A DNA stretch of 64,000 nucleotides from Stenocarpella maydis (Eukaryota; Ascomycota; Sordariomycetes; Diaporthales; Diaporthaceae): contig NQMI01000029.1 in NCBI GenBank assembly GCA_002270565.1, forward strand, positions 94,521-158,520, written 5' to 3'. The first letter of the stretch is position 1; the number at the start of each line of letters is the position of its first letter. The notes beneath the pieces are model-generated. The model searched no databases. It saw only the letters and a program-made list of their open reading frames with translations, and was not told the DNA's origin. Below are positions 21,351 through 32,035 of this stretch, piece by piece. Both the position numbers and the translations under genes were made by a program.

Positions 21351-23366
21351 CTATCGCAGAGGCAACTGGGTATCACGCGCGCCACAGGCAATCACATCCT
21401 CCAACTTCCAGCGTGGGGGCTTGGTTATCTCGCGTCCGTTGGCCTTCCGCCACGCCTTCTCCTCCTTGGCCGAAACCCCCGTGGGCAGTGGCTCCTCGAG
21501 ACCTCCAGCCACACCCGACGAGAACTTGATCTGCAGTATGTCACCAACCTCGTCGCAGGCGGCAAGCACGCGGTCCAGATCGTCCTTGTTGTGCGCGGAC
21601 GAGACGCAGAACCTGGCCCGGGAGCTGATGAGCGGGGTGCCGGGGTAGCCAACGACCACCACCGAGATCTTGCGCTTCAGCATCTCGTGGCTGAATGCAG
21701 ACATCTTGGCCGGGTTGTAGAGCATGATGGGGATGATGGGCGAGTCGTCGTGGCCGTAGACAATGAAACCAAGTCGCTTAAGCCCCAGCCTGAGGTAGCG
21801 GGAGTTGAAGGTGATGCGTTGCAGTCGCTCTTCTCCTTGGCCAGGGGCCAGCACGCCTTCGATGATCTTGAGGGAGGACATAATCTGCGCCAGGACGGCG
21901 GGGGCCGGCGTCTCTCCGTACAGAGTCGCAGCATTGACGCTCCTCAGCTTGTCGATAATGGGTTTCTCCGCAGCGACGTAGCCACCGTTAGCACCGAAGG
22001 ACTTGGTGAGTGTACCCATGAGGATATCAATCTCGCTGGGGTCGACCTTGTAGTAGTCGCAGACACCACGGCCGTTGGGACCGAGAGCACCGATACTGTG
22101 AGCCTCGTCCATGTAGATGTAGAAGCCGTACTTTCGCTTCAGGGCGACGACGCCAGGAAGGTCAACCATGTTGCCCTCCATCGAATACAGGCCCTCGATG
22201 GCGACCAGGATCTTCTTCCAGGGGCGGTGCGTGCGAGGCTGTCCCTGAGAGATGGCGTCCCGGAGCTTCTTCTCGAGGTCAACCATGTCATTGTGCTTGA
22301 AGGACTTGATGATGGCGCCGGAGAGACGGGCCCCCACGCGAATGGAGGCATGGTTGAGCTCGTCAGAGATGATAAGGTCGCCCTTGGAGACGAGGGCCGG
22401 GAAGGTACCAGCGTTGGTGACATAGCCCATGGAGAAGACCATGGCGGCCGGCTTCCCGACGAACTTCGCGATCTCCCTCTCGACCTCGAGCACCAGGTCA
22501 GACGTGCCGGCATCGGCCCTGGAGCTGCAAGTCGCCATGCCGTACTTGCGGACGATCTCCTCGGCGGCATCGGCACAAGGGCCCTCTGACTGTGCGAAAC
22601 CAAGGTAGTTGTAGGAGCTCATGTTGAGGGTCTCGGTGTAGGTGCCGGGGAAGGTGTAGCTCTGGTTGTAGTCGGTCGACATACGATCGACCAGTGTGAT
22701 GTAGCGGCCGGGGACGCCAACCGTGGGCCGGGAGAAGCAGTCGTCGATCCTCCTCTTCAGGCGGCGGATGTAGAAGCTGTCAAAGTCATCGGTCAGGGGG
22801 GCGTAGCCGTTGCCGCTGCGGATGCTGCTGTAACGCTTCTTGTCGCCGAAGCGCTTGCCAAAAAAGTCACGGGTGTGGCCGAAGAAGATCAAAAGCAGGT
22901 AGCTGATGTATGTGGTGAGGACGTAGTAGTAGGGAGGCTCGTCCTCGATGGGAGGATCCAATGTGCCACCGAGGTGCCTGCTAACATATCTGTGGCTGGG
23001 ATGCAGGAGAGGGCCAAATTGTGCTTCTGCGCTCTTCTTTTTCCTGTCCTCTGCGTCCGTCGGAGGCTTGAAGAGGGTTGTTGAGGGCTCATCGCTGTCG
23101 AGGTCACCGGCGGTGGCGGTGGATAGGGAGATGGTAGGCAGTGCTAATGAGGGAGCGGTGATCTGGGACGAGCTGGAACTGGCGCCCTGCTGCTGGACAG
23201 CCAGCAGGGACTGCTGGGCAGAGAGCTGCTCCTTGTTCTTGGGCGACGAGGAAAAGAGCTGAGTCAGACGGTTCGTGCGTGACTGGGACAGCCTACGGTC
23301 CCCGAGCTTCTCGTGCGGCGTCATGTTGGAGAGGGCTGAGAAGGGGTTCGACAGCTTGGTAGGCAT
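21351..23366 (-). CDS. LCB2: Serine palmitoyltransferase subunit 2
   Basis: A single exon of 671 aa from ATG 23366 to TAG 21351. It is a fold-type I PLP enzyme of the alpha-oxoamine synthase family. The PLP-binding lysine lies in GTLTKSFGANGG at Lys455, the subunit-2 type of motif; the upstream DEAHSIGALGPNGRG motif is also present. Residues 1-110 are a Ser/Gln-rich, probably disordered extension; a membrane segment follows at about 146-163 (YVLTTYISYLLLIFFG). With LCB1 it condenses serine and palmitoyl-CoA to 3-ketosphinganine at the ER, the first step of sphingolipid synthesis. Length is usual for filamentous fungi. A CCAAT box lies about 80 nt upstream. No intron is needed. A 422-codon frame on the opposite strand is a GC-codon shadow. 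Confidence 0.96.
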   Translation of the reverse strand: MPTKLSNPFSALSNMTPHEKLGDRRLSQSRTNRLTQLFSSSPKNKEQLSAQQSLLAVQQQGASSSSSQITAPSLALPTISLSTATAGDLDSDEPSTTLFKPPTDAEDRKKKSAEAQFGPLLHPSHRYVSRHLGGTLDPPIEDEPPYYYVLTTYISYLLLIFFGHTRDFFGKRFGDKKRYSSIRSGNGYAPLTDDFDSFYIRRLKRRIDDCFSRPTVGVPGRYITLVDRMSTDYNQSYTFPGTYTETLNMSSYNYLGFAQSEGPCADAAEEIVRKYGMATCSSRADAGTSDLVLEVEREIAKFVGKPAAMVFSMGYVTNAGTFPALVSKGDLIISDELNHASIRVGARLSGAIIKSFKHNDMVDLEKKLRDAISQGQPRTHRPWKKILVAIEGLYSMEGNMVDLPGVVALKRKYGFYIYMDEAHSIGALGPNGRGVCDYYKVDPSEIDILMGTLTKSFGANGGYVAAEKPIIDKLRSVNAATLYGETPAPAVLAQIMSSLKIIEGVLAPGQGEERLQRITFNSRYLRLGLKRLGFIVYGHDDSPIIPIMLYNPAKMSAFSHEMLKRKISVVVVGYPGTPLISSRARFCVSSAHNKDDLDRVLAACDEVGDILQIKFSSGVAGGLEEPLPTGVSAKEEKAWRKANGREITKPPRWKLEDVIACGARDTQLPLR

Positions 23367-26300
23367 CTCCGAACGGTCCTCAGCAGAGCGGACGCTCGCG
23401 ATGGGAGTGTTATTGTGCCTCTGCCGGTGTCGTGGTGGTTCAATTGGGCGGAAGGTTGCGGCCCGGGTGAGGAGCTGTTGGGACGGGAAGCGTCAATAAG
23501 AGGCTGGTGGGTGAAAAGACGGATGCGACGAGGTTTTTTTTTTGGTTTTTTTTTTTGGTGTCCAAGATTGAGCGGGCAGGTTTGGTAACGGATTGGCGTG
23601 GTAATTGCCCAGGCAGGGGAGGAGACTGGTGTGATTTAAGAGACACGAGGGCGGGACTGTGCAGGAGGGAAGAGGCGGTAGTAGTAGAAGAAGAAGAAGA
23701 AGAAGCAACGCAGTCGATGGTCTGACGGGGAAGAGATTGATGAGGGCGTTGGGAAGGTGCACGACGCAGGGACCCAGGTCGGTCTGCACGCTGTTGCAGG
23801 CTGGAGCTCTTTCGCAGGCGGCTGCACTGAAGACGGTCTAGTCGGCTGCACCGGGAACAAACCCACAAGGCAGGGGCGTGGAGACACGAAGGAGCCGGTG
23901 GAGGCGCTGAAGAGGCGCGCACCGCCAATTCCTGCCCTGGGCGCCGCGATAAGGTGGTGTATGTGTGTTTGTTCGAGTGTGTGTTGGTGCGTGGGATTGC
24001 GGATGGGCTGTGGGAGGGATGGATGGGATGGATCAATGCAGTGTGGCGACGCGAAGAGCTAGCGCCCGTCGAGTTGAATTGTATGTAACCCGCTGGTTGG
24101 TGCTACTCACATTTGATATATTGTTGCGCTCTCCCCCTATATGCACACGACAACTGCCTGCCGTGCTCGGTACGGTAACAGCAGTCGATGTTCGCGTTCC
24201 GCCTAGGTATGGATTGATGTGTGTGTGTGTTGTGTGTGTGTGCGCGCGCGCGAGAGGTCGAGGATTGGAATCTGGTTCCCTTTCTTTCTCCCTCAGTGTC
24301 TCTCGCACTCTCACTCACTCCTTCTTTACATCTAATGCCGGGGCAGGACGGCCCAATTAATAAGAATCCACAGACAGACGTGATGACAGGTCGGTCGCGG
24401 CTCTTTGGTACGTGCGTTGCTCTCCTCGGGCAGGGGAGTTCATGCACCTTGGGCTGGCCGGCTGCAGGGAACAAGCCTTGGGGGCAGACAGGCAGGGCGC
24501 CCAACGGGATCGGCGATCCCTTTTGCCCTTTTTGCAGGATCCGAAAGGGGGCGCGCGGGTTTGCGATGTGGATGTTGGCCGAGGGCGAACTCGAACTTGA
24601 CGACAAGTTGAAAAGACGTCGGGGATGGCTGTCGTCTGGGAGGTCGGACACACGGGCAGGCTTCCAAGTATGTACTTGCGATAAGATGGGCTGCGAGAGG
24701 GACAAGACACAGAGGCGAGAACGGGACGGGTGGCACGAACGTGAGCGCGAGCGAGATTGGGACCTTCATATCCATTTCTGAGACTGACGGGCTCGGCCTC
24801 TGAGCCAGACCACGCGAGGCGAGCAACTCTCTTCTCTCCGTGTTCCTCCCAAGGACCCTTTAGGCCCGCTTTTCCTAGTGACTACCACCCGACCGGTCCC
24901 ATGGGCGCTAACAAGAGTCCCCTCCGGACGACCCGACCCAGTTGCAGCCCGGAACCGTGGGCGCAGTCATGACGGCTGCTCCCCATCTCGATCGGCACTT
25001 CGTTACAGAACGGGCCCTCGTGATCGCGGGGGTGGGAGCCCAAAGCAACATGAACGTCAGACGTCACCGGCCGGGAGGAAACAGCCTCCGTCCTGTCAGT
25101 CCTGCGAGCGCCAGCGCAGCCCCGATGCATGGAATCGCTCCGCGCCGGCGCAGTTGCGAGCGAGATGGGGTCAACCCTACAGACGAGCAGGTGCTGTCTT
25201 ATGCCAGCCCGGCGCCAACGACATCATCGCGCCGCCAGCCTCGCCTCGCCTCGCCTCGCCCTCGCCGGCCTGTCCCTTCTTCCATTATGCCCCTCACAAG
25301 TCAACCGCCATGCTGGCGTGCACTATGTTTTGTGTGTGTGTGTGTGTGTGCGCGGGGCGGGGCGCATTACAAGACAAACGCCGGCAGGCCTGACGACATG
25401 GGAACAGGCGCGGGACATTTCACTCGTCCCGCGATGTGTTATTCGGGACGTCCCTGCTTACAAGCGAAGCTGGTGGGAATCCGGGATGTCTCGTCAAAGC
25501 TTTCTTGGGCCGGCCCTTGGCAGGCCCTGGAGATTGGTATTAACCATGGTGCTTGCTTCTCCCCCGGTCGAGCATGCCACTCAAAATAAGCGCACATGTC
25601 GTCTTTGATAACCCAATTTCAGATGATCCTGGTCCCGTCCAATCCGGTAGTGGAGACTTGGGAGGCCTTTTGGCTGGCCAGCCCAGCCCGCCTGGGCACA
25701 GTTCGTGCTCACATAATCGCACAGACGCAGAAGAGAGAGGTGGTAATAATGAGAAAAAGAGACAATGAAATGTTACGGTGCGGTAGTTGATCTGCCATCT
25801 CCTCTTGCTGCTTGGTCGGGCTGGTCGGTCGCTCGTCTGGCCGGTCAGGCGAGCAGGGACGTTCGCCGCACACCCGCCGCTGCTGTTGTCGTGGCACAGG
25901 CCAGACAGCGGCAGGCCTGCGAGGTTGTGTCTTTGTTTTTCTAATTCTCCGTCCGCTTGTTGTTGACTCGGGAGGGGCCAGCATGCGGTCACTCCTAATC
26001 TCTCCCGTCACAGGGTAACAGACTCACTCGCGGTCTAACCATCGCCCTACTCCCATCGTCGATCTCGCTGTCGTCTCCGGTCCCCCGAATCCAACAAATA
26101 CACGCAAAAACAAACAACAATAAAAAAGCGCTGCCTAACGCCAGGGAAGGACCCGACATGACGTATAGTGTACTACAGCCTGGCCCGGGCCTTCTTTTTT
26201 TTTTTTTTTTTTTTTTTTTTTTGGTTTGGTTTGGTTTGGTTTGTTTTCGCGAGTCAATCTCCTCCCAGCCTTGGAGCAAAAAGAAAAAGAAAGAAAGAAA

Positions 26301-27539
26301 AAAAAATCTCCAACGCATAAAACACCAGCCTAGCTGGCAATGTTACTTGCCATGGCCGAGGCGGTGTCGCCCGGGGAGCCAGCACAAGTCAACAACGGGG
26401 CGGTTATCAAAACCCAGTCGGGCCCATTGTACCAAACTATGTAGACTGACTGAACTATACATAACCTAGGTATATCTATCTAAGTCAGGTAGTAGGTGTA
26501 TTGAGCAACATCACACCGGCGCTTCAGACAACCTCCCGGGCAATGAAAAATGGGAGACATTGGAAGTCAGTTCAGCCCGGCGCAACAAAGTCAGCCCTGC
26601 AGGCGGCGGGCCCTGCATCAAAAACCCAGCCAATGCGCTGTGCAGCCAAAACCCCTATCGAGGTGCGGGATGACGCCAACGCGCGCCGCGCGAGGCTGCC
26701 AACCCAAGTCTCTACGCACGTATATCTTATGCCGCACCACCATGGTGGGATCATGCCTACAGGACCGGCCGTTGACAACTCAACTCAATGCCTCTGTCGT
26801 CATATACACACACTCTCTTTCTTCTGATATATACTCATACGCGGTTTGTTGCGGAGGAGGAGGACTGATTGGCCCTTGGCGATCGAGCTGTAATAATCAA
26901 TCATCATGCCCCGAACCACCTCAGGGTCCCTGGGCCTTTATTTTGGCTGGCTGTCCTTGCCCGTAGGACAATTGCTTCCAAGGCCTGAGGAAAGGGCCCA
27001 TCATACTCACAATGCATACGCCACACAACCTACTCCACACCCGTTATACATAGTACACACTACACACATCCGCAGAAGCGTGAAACACGGCGCCCGCGCA
27101 CCAGGTCGTCATATTTCAGTCCATCGGGTATTTTGGAGCACTGTGAGGTGATTGCACGACGCAGGGTATCGCTCTTGACGAGGATGAGGTATTCCCATAC
27201 AAGTAGAGAGCGAGAAACAAAAAATTGACAAAAATGCAGGCCATGATGATGATGCCCTGGCCCCCTTCCAACCTTCCCCCCCCCCCTCCCCGTTGATTGT
27301 TTCGCACACACGCACTGAACTCCAGATTAGGGAACATGGCAAAACACCAAAACAAAAATGAAGCTATCCCGGTCATATGCCCTTGCTTCTGAACAACTCA
27401 TAAACCTTAAAAAATCCACCCGTTCCTGCGTCACCCGTCCCGATCACCGCTGTTGCCCCTCAGCCTCTCTTGGGGGAGGGGAAAGGGGCGCATAATTATA
27501 AACAGACAGAATTATACCCCGACGTCCCCTCGTATGCAT
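23367..27539. other. 4.2-kb intergenic region between LCB2 and the GABA aminotransferase gene
   Basis: This holds the LCB2 promoter and leader (23367-24050, rich in CT on the minus strand) and the 3' flank of the aminotransferase gene. Repeats include GT/CG alternation at about 24217-24250, a TG run at about 25327-25351, a poly-T/GGTTT array at 26195-26242 and a C run at about 27279. Frames are short and without domains. A non-coding transcript is possible but nothing in the sequence shows one. Confidence 0.55.
26195..26242 (+). repeat. Poly-T followed by a GGTTT array
   Basis: There are 28 Ts at 26195-26222, then four GGTTT units. It lies in a gene-free spacer. Confidence 0.85.
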
Positions 27540-29202
27540 CTACTGCAGTGACGTAACTATCTTCTCCAGGGCCCCGACAAGGATGTCGGCGTGCTTCTCC
27601 TCAAACGTCAGCATCGGCCTGAGCCGCACGGCGCTGGCCCCGGACCCGCCGATGTTGATGCCCAGCGTTTTGGCCACCTTGAGAAACTCGTCGCGCTTCG
27701 GGTTATCGAAGGCGATGAAGGTGCCCTGGCCCTTGCCGCGCAGGTTCTCGAACTGGCCCGGGTACTTCGCCGCCAGCGCCGCGATCTTGCCGTACAGGTA
27801 GTCGCCCACGCGCGCCGTCTTCTCGACGAGCCCGTGCCGCTCGATCTCCTCGATGATGGCGCGGAACAGGATCGCCCGCACCGGGTCGCCCATCCATGTG
27901 TTGAACTGGCGGTATGGCTTGTTGGGCCGCAGCTCCGGGTTGCCGAAGTAGTAGCCGGCCGTCTGGGCCTTCTTAGAGAAGGTCACCATGTCCGGAGGGG
28001 TGCTGAGGTTCCAGTGCTCGTGCGCCCAGAACTTGCCCGTGGCGCCCACGCCCGTCTGGACCTCGTCCACAATCAGCAGCACGCCGTGCTTCTTGGTGAT
28101 GTCGCGCAGGCCGCGGAAGAACTCGGGCGAGGCATGGTTGTCGCCGCCCTCGGACTGGATGGGCTCGACAACGACGGCGCAGGGCGGGAGGTGCCACGTC
28201 TTGATGAGGTGCTCAACCTCGGCCAGCGAGGCCTGCTCGGCCCGGCGGTTCTCCTCGGCGTGCTCCTCGAGCGGGTACTTGAGCAGGGGGAAGGTGGCCT
28301 GGGGCCAGTCAAAGGCCGGGATGTCGAGCTTGTGGATGGGCTTGGAGCGCGTGGTGGACAGCGAGCCGAACAGGCGGCCGTGGAAGGCCGTCTTGAAGGA
28401 CATGATGGACAGCTCCGAGGCCCCCGGGGACGTGTTGTTCATGGACGAGTTGAGCTCTTCCTCGGTGAACTCGACGTGTGCGCCGCCGCGCTGCTGCTGC
28501 CGCTTCCACATGAAGGCGGCCTTGTAGGCCGTCTCGTTGGCGTCCGAGCCCGCCATGGCCGTGAAGACCTGGTCCAGGCCCTTGGGGGCCACCTTGAGGA
28601 TGCCGGACCGCAGGATCTCGGCCCAGTCGTTGGGCGGGAAGTTGCCCAGGGCGGGCCGGTTGACCAGGGCACTGACCACATCCGGGCTCTTCATGGTCTC
28701 GATCAGGTGAGGGTTGTTGTACCCGACGGGGATAGATGCGATCTGAGCATACCTGCAGACCGAGGTGACACCGCGTTAGCCCATAGCCCACAGCCCACAG
28801 CCCCACCCCCCCTGCCACCAAGTCTCTTGCAACAGTTGAGGTGCAGTATAAGTGTGTGACACCGGGGAGTGTGACTTACACGTCAAGCAGGATGTTCCCA
28901 TCCGGGTCGGCAATGTAGTTGCCAATGCTGGCCTTGTAGTCGGTGAGCATGTTCAAGCTCCTCGTGTCGAAGACCTTGTCCAGGTCGGCAATCTGCCTCT
29001 TGGCCTTGGGGCCGGGGATGGCCGTCTTGACCGAGGGGGCGCTGGGCTCGACACCATCGAAGCGGCCCATGTTGCTGGCGGAGGCTGAGAAGGTCCTGGA
29101 GGAGGGACAGAGGGCGTGGGAGGGCACCGGTGCGAAGCGAGATGAGATGAGGCGGGCAGAGCTTGACGCAGAGCGCCGTGACAAGGTCCGGAGGGCGGAC
29201 AT
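27540..29202 (-). CDS. UGA1: 4-aminobutyrate (GABA) aminotransferase, mitochondrial
   Basis: Exons 29202-28880 and 28752-27540, intron 127 nt (GTAAGT...CAG), encode 511 aa. The first ~45 residues are rich in Ser/Arg/Ala and lack acidic residues (MSALRTLSRRSASSSARLIS), a typical mitochondrial presequence. The rest is a class III PLP aminotransferase: MAGSDANETAYKAAF, VVEPIQSEGGDNHASPEFF, the aspartate of LLIVDEVQTGVGATGKFW and the PLP lysine in TFSKKAQTAGYYF. These are the GABA-transaminase subgroup motifs (GatA of Aspergillus, Uga1 of yeast). It converts GABA and 2-oxoglutarate to succinic semialdehyde and glutamate in the GABA shunt, allowing GABA to serve as nitrogen source. Start chosen as the ATG that begins the presequence. 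The 422-codon plus-strand frame over it is a shadow. Confidence 0.96.
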
Positions 29203-31004
29203 GGCGGGCTGTTTTATACTCTTTTTTTTTCTAAACGCGCCTTGAAGATCGGAACTCAAACGGAGTGTGGATGGAGGGTGACGGCGGTATTTTGGCCCAA
29301 GGAACTGGGAGAGATGTGGACTTGGGATAGACGACCAGCAGGGTATCCTGACACGGAAACTACTGGGTAAGAGAGAAAAGGCTTGATCAATTGGCTGCGT
29401 ACATACAGCACACCACTGAAGTAGCAAGTACAAAGCAGCAGACAAGAGGGTGGGAGGTGGGCACGAGGGCGAGTATTTACGTCGCTCAAGCTGTCTCTCC
29501 CTGGCCGTCTCTCTCCATAGGTCGCCCTCAAGGCGCGACAGGGAGTGACGAGGGGAGCTCTCTCGAGCTGGGGTCCCGCCTCTCGCACAGGCCTATACCG
29601 TCGCGGGGTGGGCTATGTACCGCCGGCTTATCAGTGGGGTCGCAACCTGCAGCTCCAATTGAACCCTCGGGGGCCGGCACCAGCTTCATGGCCCTCAAAG
29701 AGATGGAGCATCCATCTACACGTGCAGTGTATTTCGCGACCACAAGCAAGACCGAGGCTGGCTGAGGTTGTTCACAAGGCCTGGAGCTCTTCAAAAGGCT
29801 ATTGCTGTCTCATTGTGTCTTTGCTTAATTCTCCGAAAGTCCTACAGACTCCCAAACCTCATCATTGTCGACAGACATCTCTCGCAACGACCACTGCCAA
29901 AAGGCGGAGGAGGCCAAGCTTCGACGACACCCTGTAGACGCCTTTCCGCTTGAGGCATGTCCAGCCGGTAGAGATCCGGCATCTCAAACCTCGCGCCCTC
30001 TGGACCGGTCCGGCTTTCGTCTCCCTGTCATGATGTTATTACATACACTACTACGGATTTTCTTCTGCCCATGTCCTCCCAGATTTTGGCATACTAGGCC
30101 GGCCCGTCTCCGATCTCCGGGCCCGGGTCGGTGGCCAGATCTCCTACACAAGCCCAGCCCAGCCCAGCCCAGCCCAGCCCAGCCCAGCACAGCACACAGC
30201 ACTACACTACATCCCGCACCAAGATCTTGTCACACTTATGTGGCCCAAAAGGGAAGGTCCATGCGCGCGAGCAAATCGTCGTCGTCCAACTGACCGTGCA
30301 GGTGATCTCCATGCACTGCGATGGAGGTTACACATGCCTGAAGCAGTAAGATGGCATCACATCTTGTGGGCCCGGGGGCTCAAAGTCTCGAGTACCTGCT
30401 TGGGGGCCGTCTGTGGTGGTGTCCTCCACCGTCTCACAGTCTCACAAGGTTTATGTCATAACCAATTGCCCCTGTCTTCGAGTCCAGTTCTTGTCCAGAG
30501 GAACCCGGACGAGCCTGAAACCGTAATAGGGTATAAGAATACCTCTCCTGAAATGATAAACGGATTCAATTCATCCGTACAAAGTCCTGTGGACGGCATG
30601 TTGCCGTCCTTTGCCTGAACGCCAATGCCTACAAGTCTACAGCACAAGAACCGCTATGCTTCGCATGAGATGGCTTCCAATCGCCCAATCGCCCAATCGC
30701 CAGAGACAAACAGTTTCCATGCCGGGGCAAATAGCACCCCTGCTATTATCATAGCCTGCAAGGGGTGCAGAAGCACACATGCCCCCGAGTTGCTCACAAC
30801 ACACACAAGATCCCTTCGCCCTGTACCCGAGGTCAAGGCAGCTCGCCCTACCATGCCCGGATCCTCGACATAAAATCCAGATGAACGCACCCCCGTTGGC
30901 TGAATAGAAAGTGGTGACAGACACATCAATCACCACATGGGTATACCTAATAATGACACAAGAAGCAGAGGAATGCGTTCATCGCGGCCACCCGTAAGGG
31001 CATC
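29203..31004. other. Intergenic region between the aminotransferase and CBF1 genes
   Basis: This is the promoter of the aminotransferase and the 3' flank of CBF1. A (CCCAG) array occupies about 30152-30188. No gene is supported; frames here lack domains and splice context. Confidence 0.55.
30152..30188 (+). repeat. Pentanucleotide array (CCCAG)
   Basis: About seven CCCAG units in tandem, followed by CACAG variants. Confidence 0.9.
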
Positions 31005-32035
31005 CTATGGCTTCGGGTCGTTACCCTGATCGGCGCCGTCCCCGTTCTGCTGGCCCTCTGGAGACAGGCCCGCCGTCTGCGCAACCCGCTTCCACATCTC
31101 GAGCTCCTGGAAGAGGCGGTCACACTCGTTCTTGAGCTTGTCGTTCGAAGAGCTGAGCTCAGCTATGGCCTGCTCTGTGAGGAGCTTCTCGAGTGTCCAC
31201 TTCTCAACGGCCTGCTGCTCGTCCTCCTTAAGTTTGGTGATATAACGCACGGCGTTCTGTAGTATCGAGCCCTTGTTCTTCTCGCACCCGGGTACTATCT
31301 TTGCGAGCTCATTGATGCCCTCATTGATGGTCTCCCGGCGACGGCGCTCCACTGGGTCTTGTTAGCAAGCTGGCCAAACGGGCTGGCAGCGGGATGAGTC
31401 GAGCCTTTACCTTCTTTGTGGTTGTCCTTGCGCATCTTGTGCCACTCCTCGGAGCCAACAGCCGGTTTTGGATTCGGCGTTGTGGAGTAGCGGGCTCCTG
31501 GTATGTCGTCCATCTGGCGCATACCGGGATCTGGCGGCTGGTGGGTGGTTGGGACGTTGGCTAATGCCTGATGGTCCAAGGGCAGGCCGTCTGGTTGAGA
31601 CACATCATGCGTGTATGGGACCAGCTCCATACTGTGCTGGTCGTCATGTTCTCCCGTTACCTGTGCAGCAAAGTTCTCTTCTGACGGTTGCGGCGCGTGG
31701 ATAGTAGGATAGACCAGGGCGGCAGCGGCGGTGCTGGACGCGTTGGCCGGGTCGGCCGCGTCGGTGTGGTCGCTACCAGCCGCGGCCTGCTGGAGGGCAT
31801 TGAAGTCCGAGACATTAACGCCGGCGGCAGCGGCCTGGGCAGTATCCATCGTGTTGTTGACGTATGCGTCGGTTGGATCAGGGCTGGCCATGTTGTTTCG
31901 CTTGGAGCGGCGCACGTCCGATGAGGCGTCACCGGGGCGCTTTCGTCTTTGAGGCGGCGAGCTGGTCAGGGCTGAGAGGTCGGGCTCCGGGTTGGCAACG
32001 TGCGCCATGACCAGCGCAGCGAGTTCTGAAGACAT
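31005..32035 (-). CDS. CBF1: CBF1-type bHLH-leucine zipper transcription factor
   Basis: Exons 32035-31411 and 31351-31005, intron 59 nt (GTAAAG...CTAAC...CAG), give 323 aa. The N-terminal ~195 residues are low complexity (Ala/Asp/Asn/Gln) with a basic cluster near 31-45. The bHLH begins at WHKMRKDNHKEVERRRRETI: His206, Glu210 and the following Arg residues are in the positions that read the CACGTG E-box. Helix 2 is KGSILQNAVRYITKLKE, followed by a heptad leucine-zipper-like region (LLTEQAIAELSSSNDKL). In yeast Cbf1 binds centromere CDEI and methionine-pathway promoters; in filamentous fungi the homologue is linked to sulfur and chromatin regulation, which for this gene is inference. The intron falls inside the basic region, a position that argues against a single-exon reading. 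Confidence 0.92.

Noticed and set aside
21321..22589. 422-codon plus-strand frame over LCB2
   Set aside because: It is exactly antisense to a well-supported enzyme and arises from GC-biased third positions; no domain.
27591..28859. 422-codon plus-strand frame over the GABA aminotransferase gene
   Set aside because: Antisense shadow of exon 2, running through the intron, with a low-complexity Val/Leu/Arg/Gly composition.
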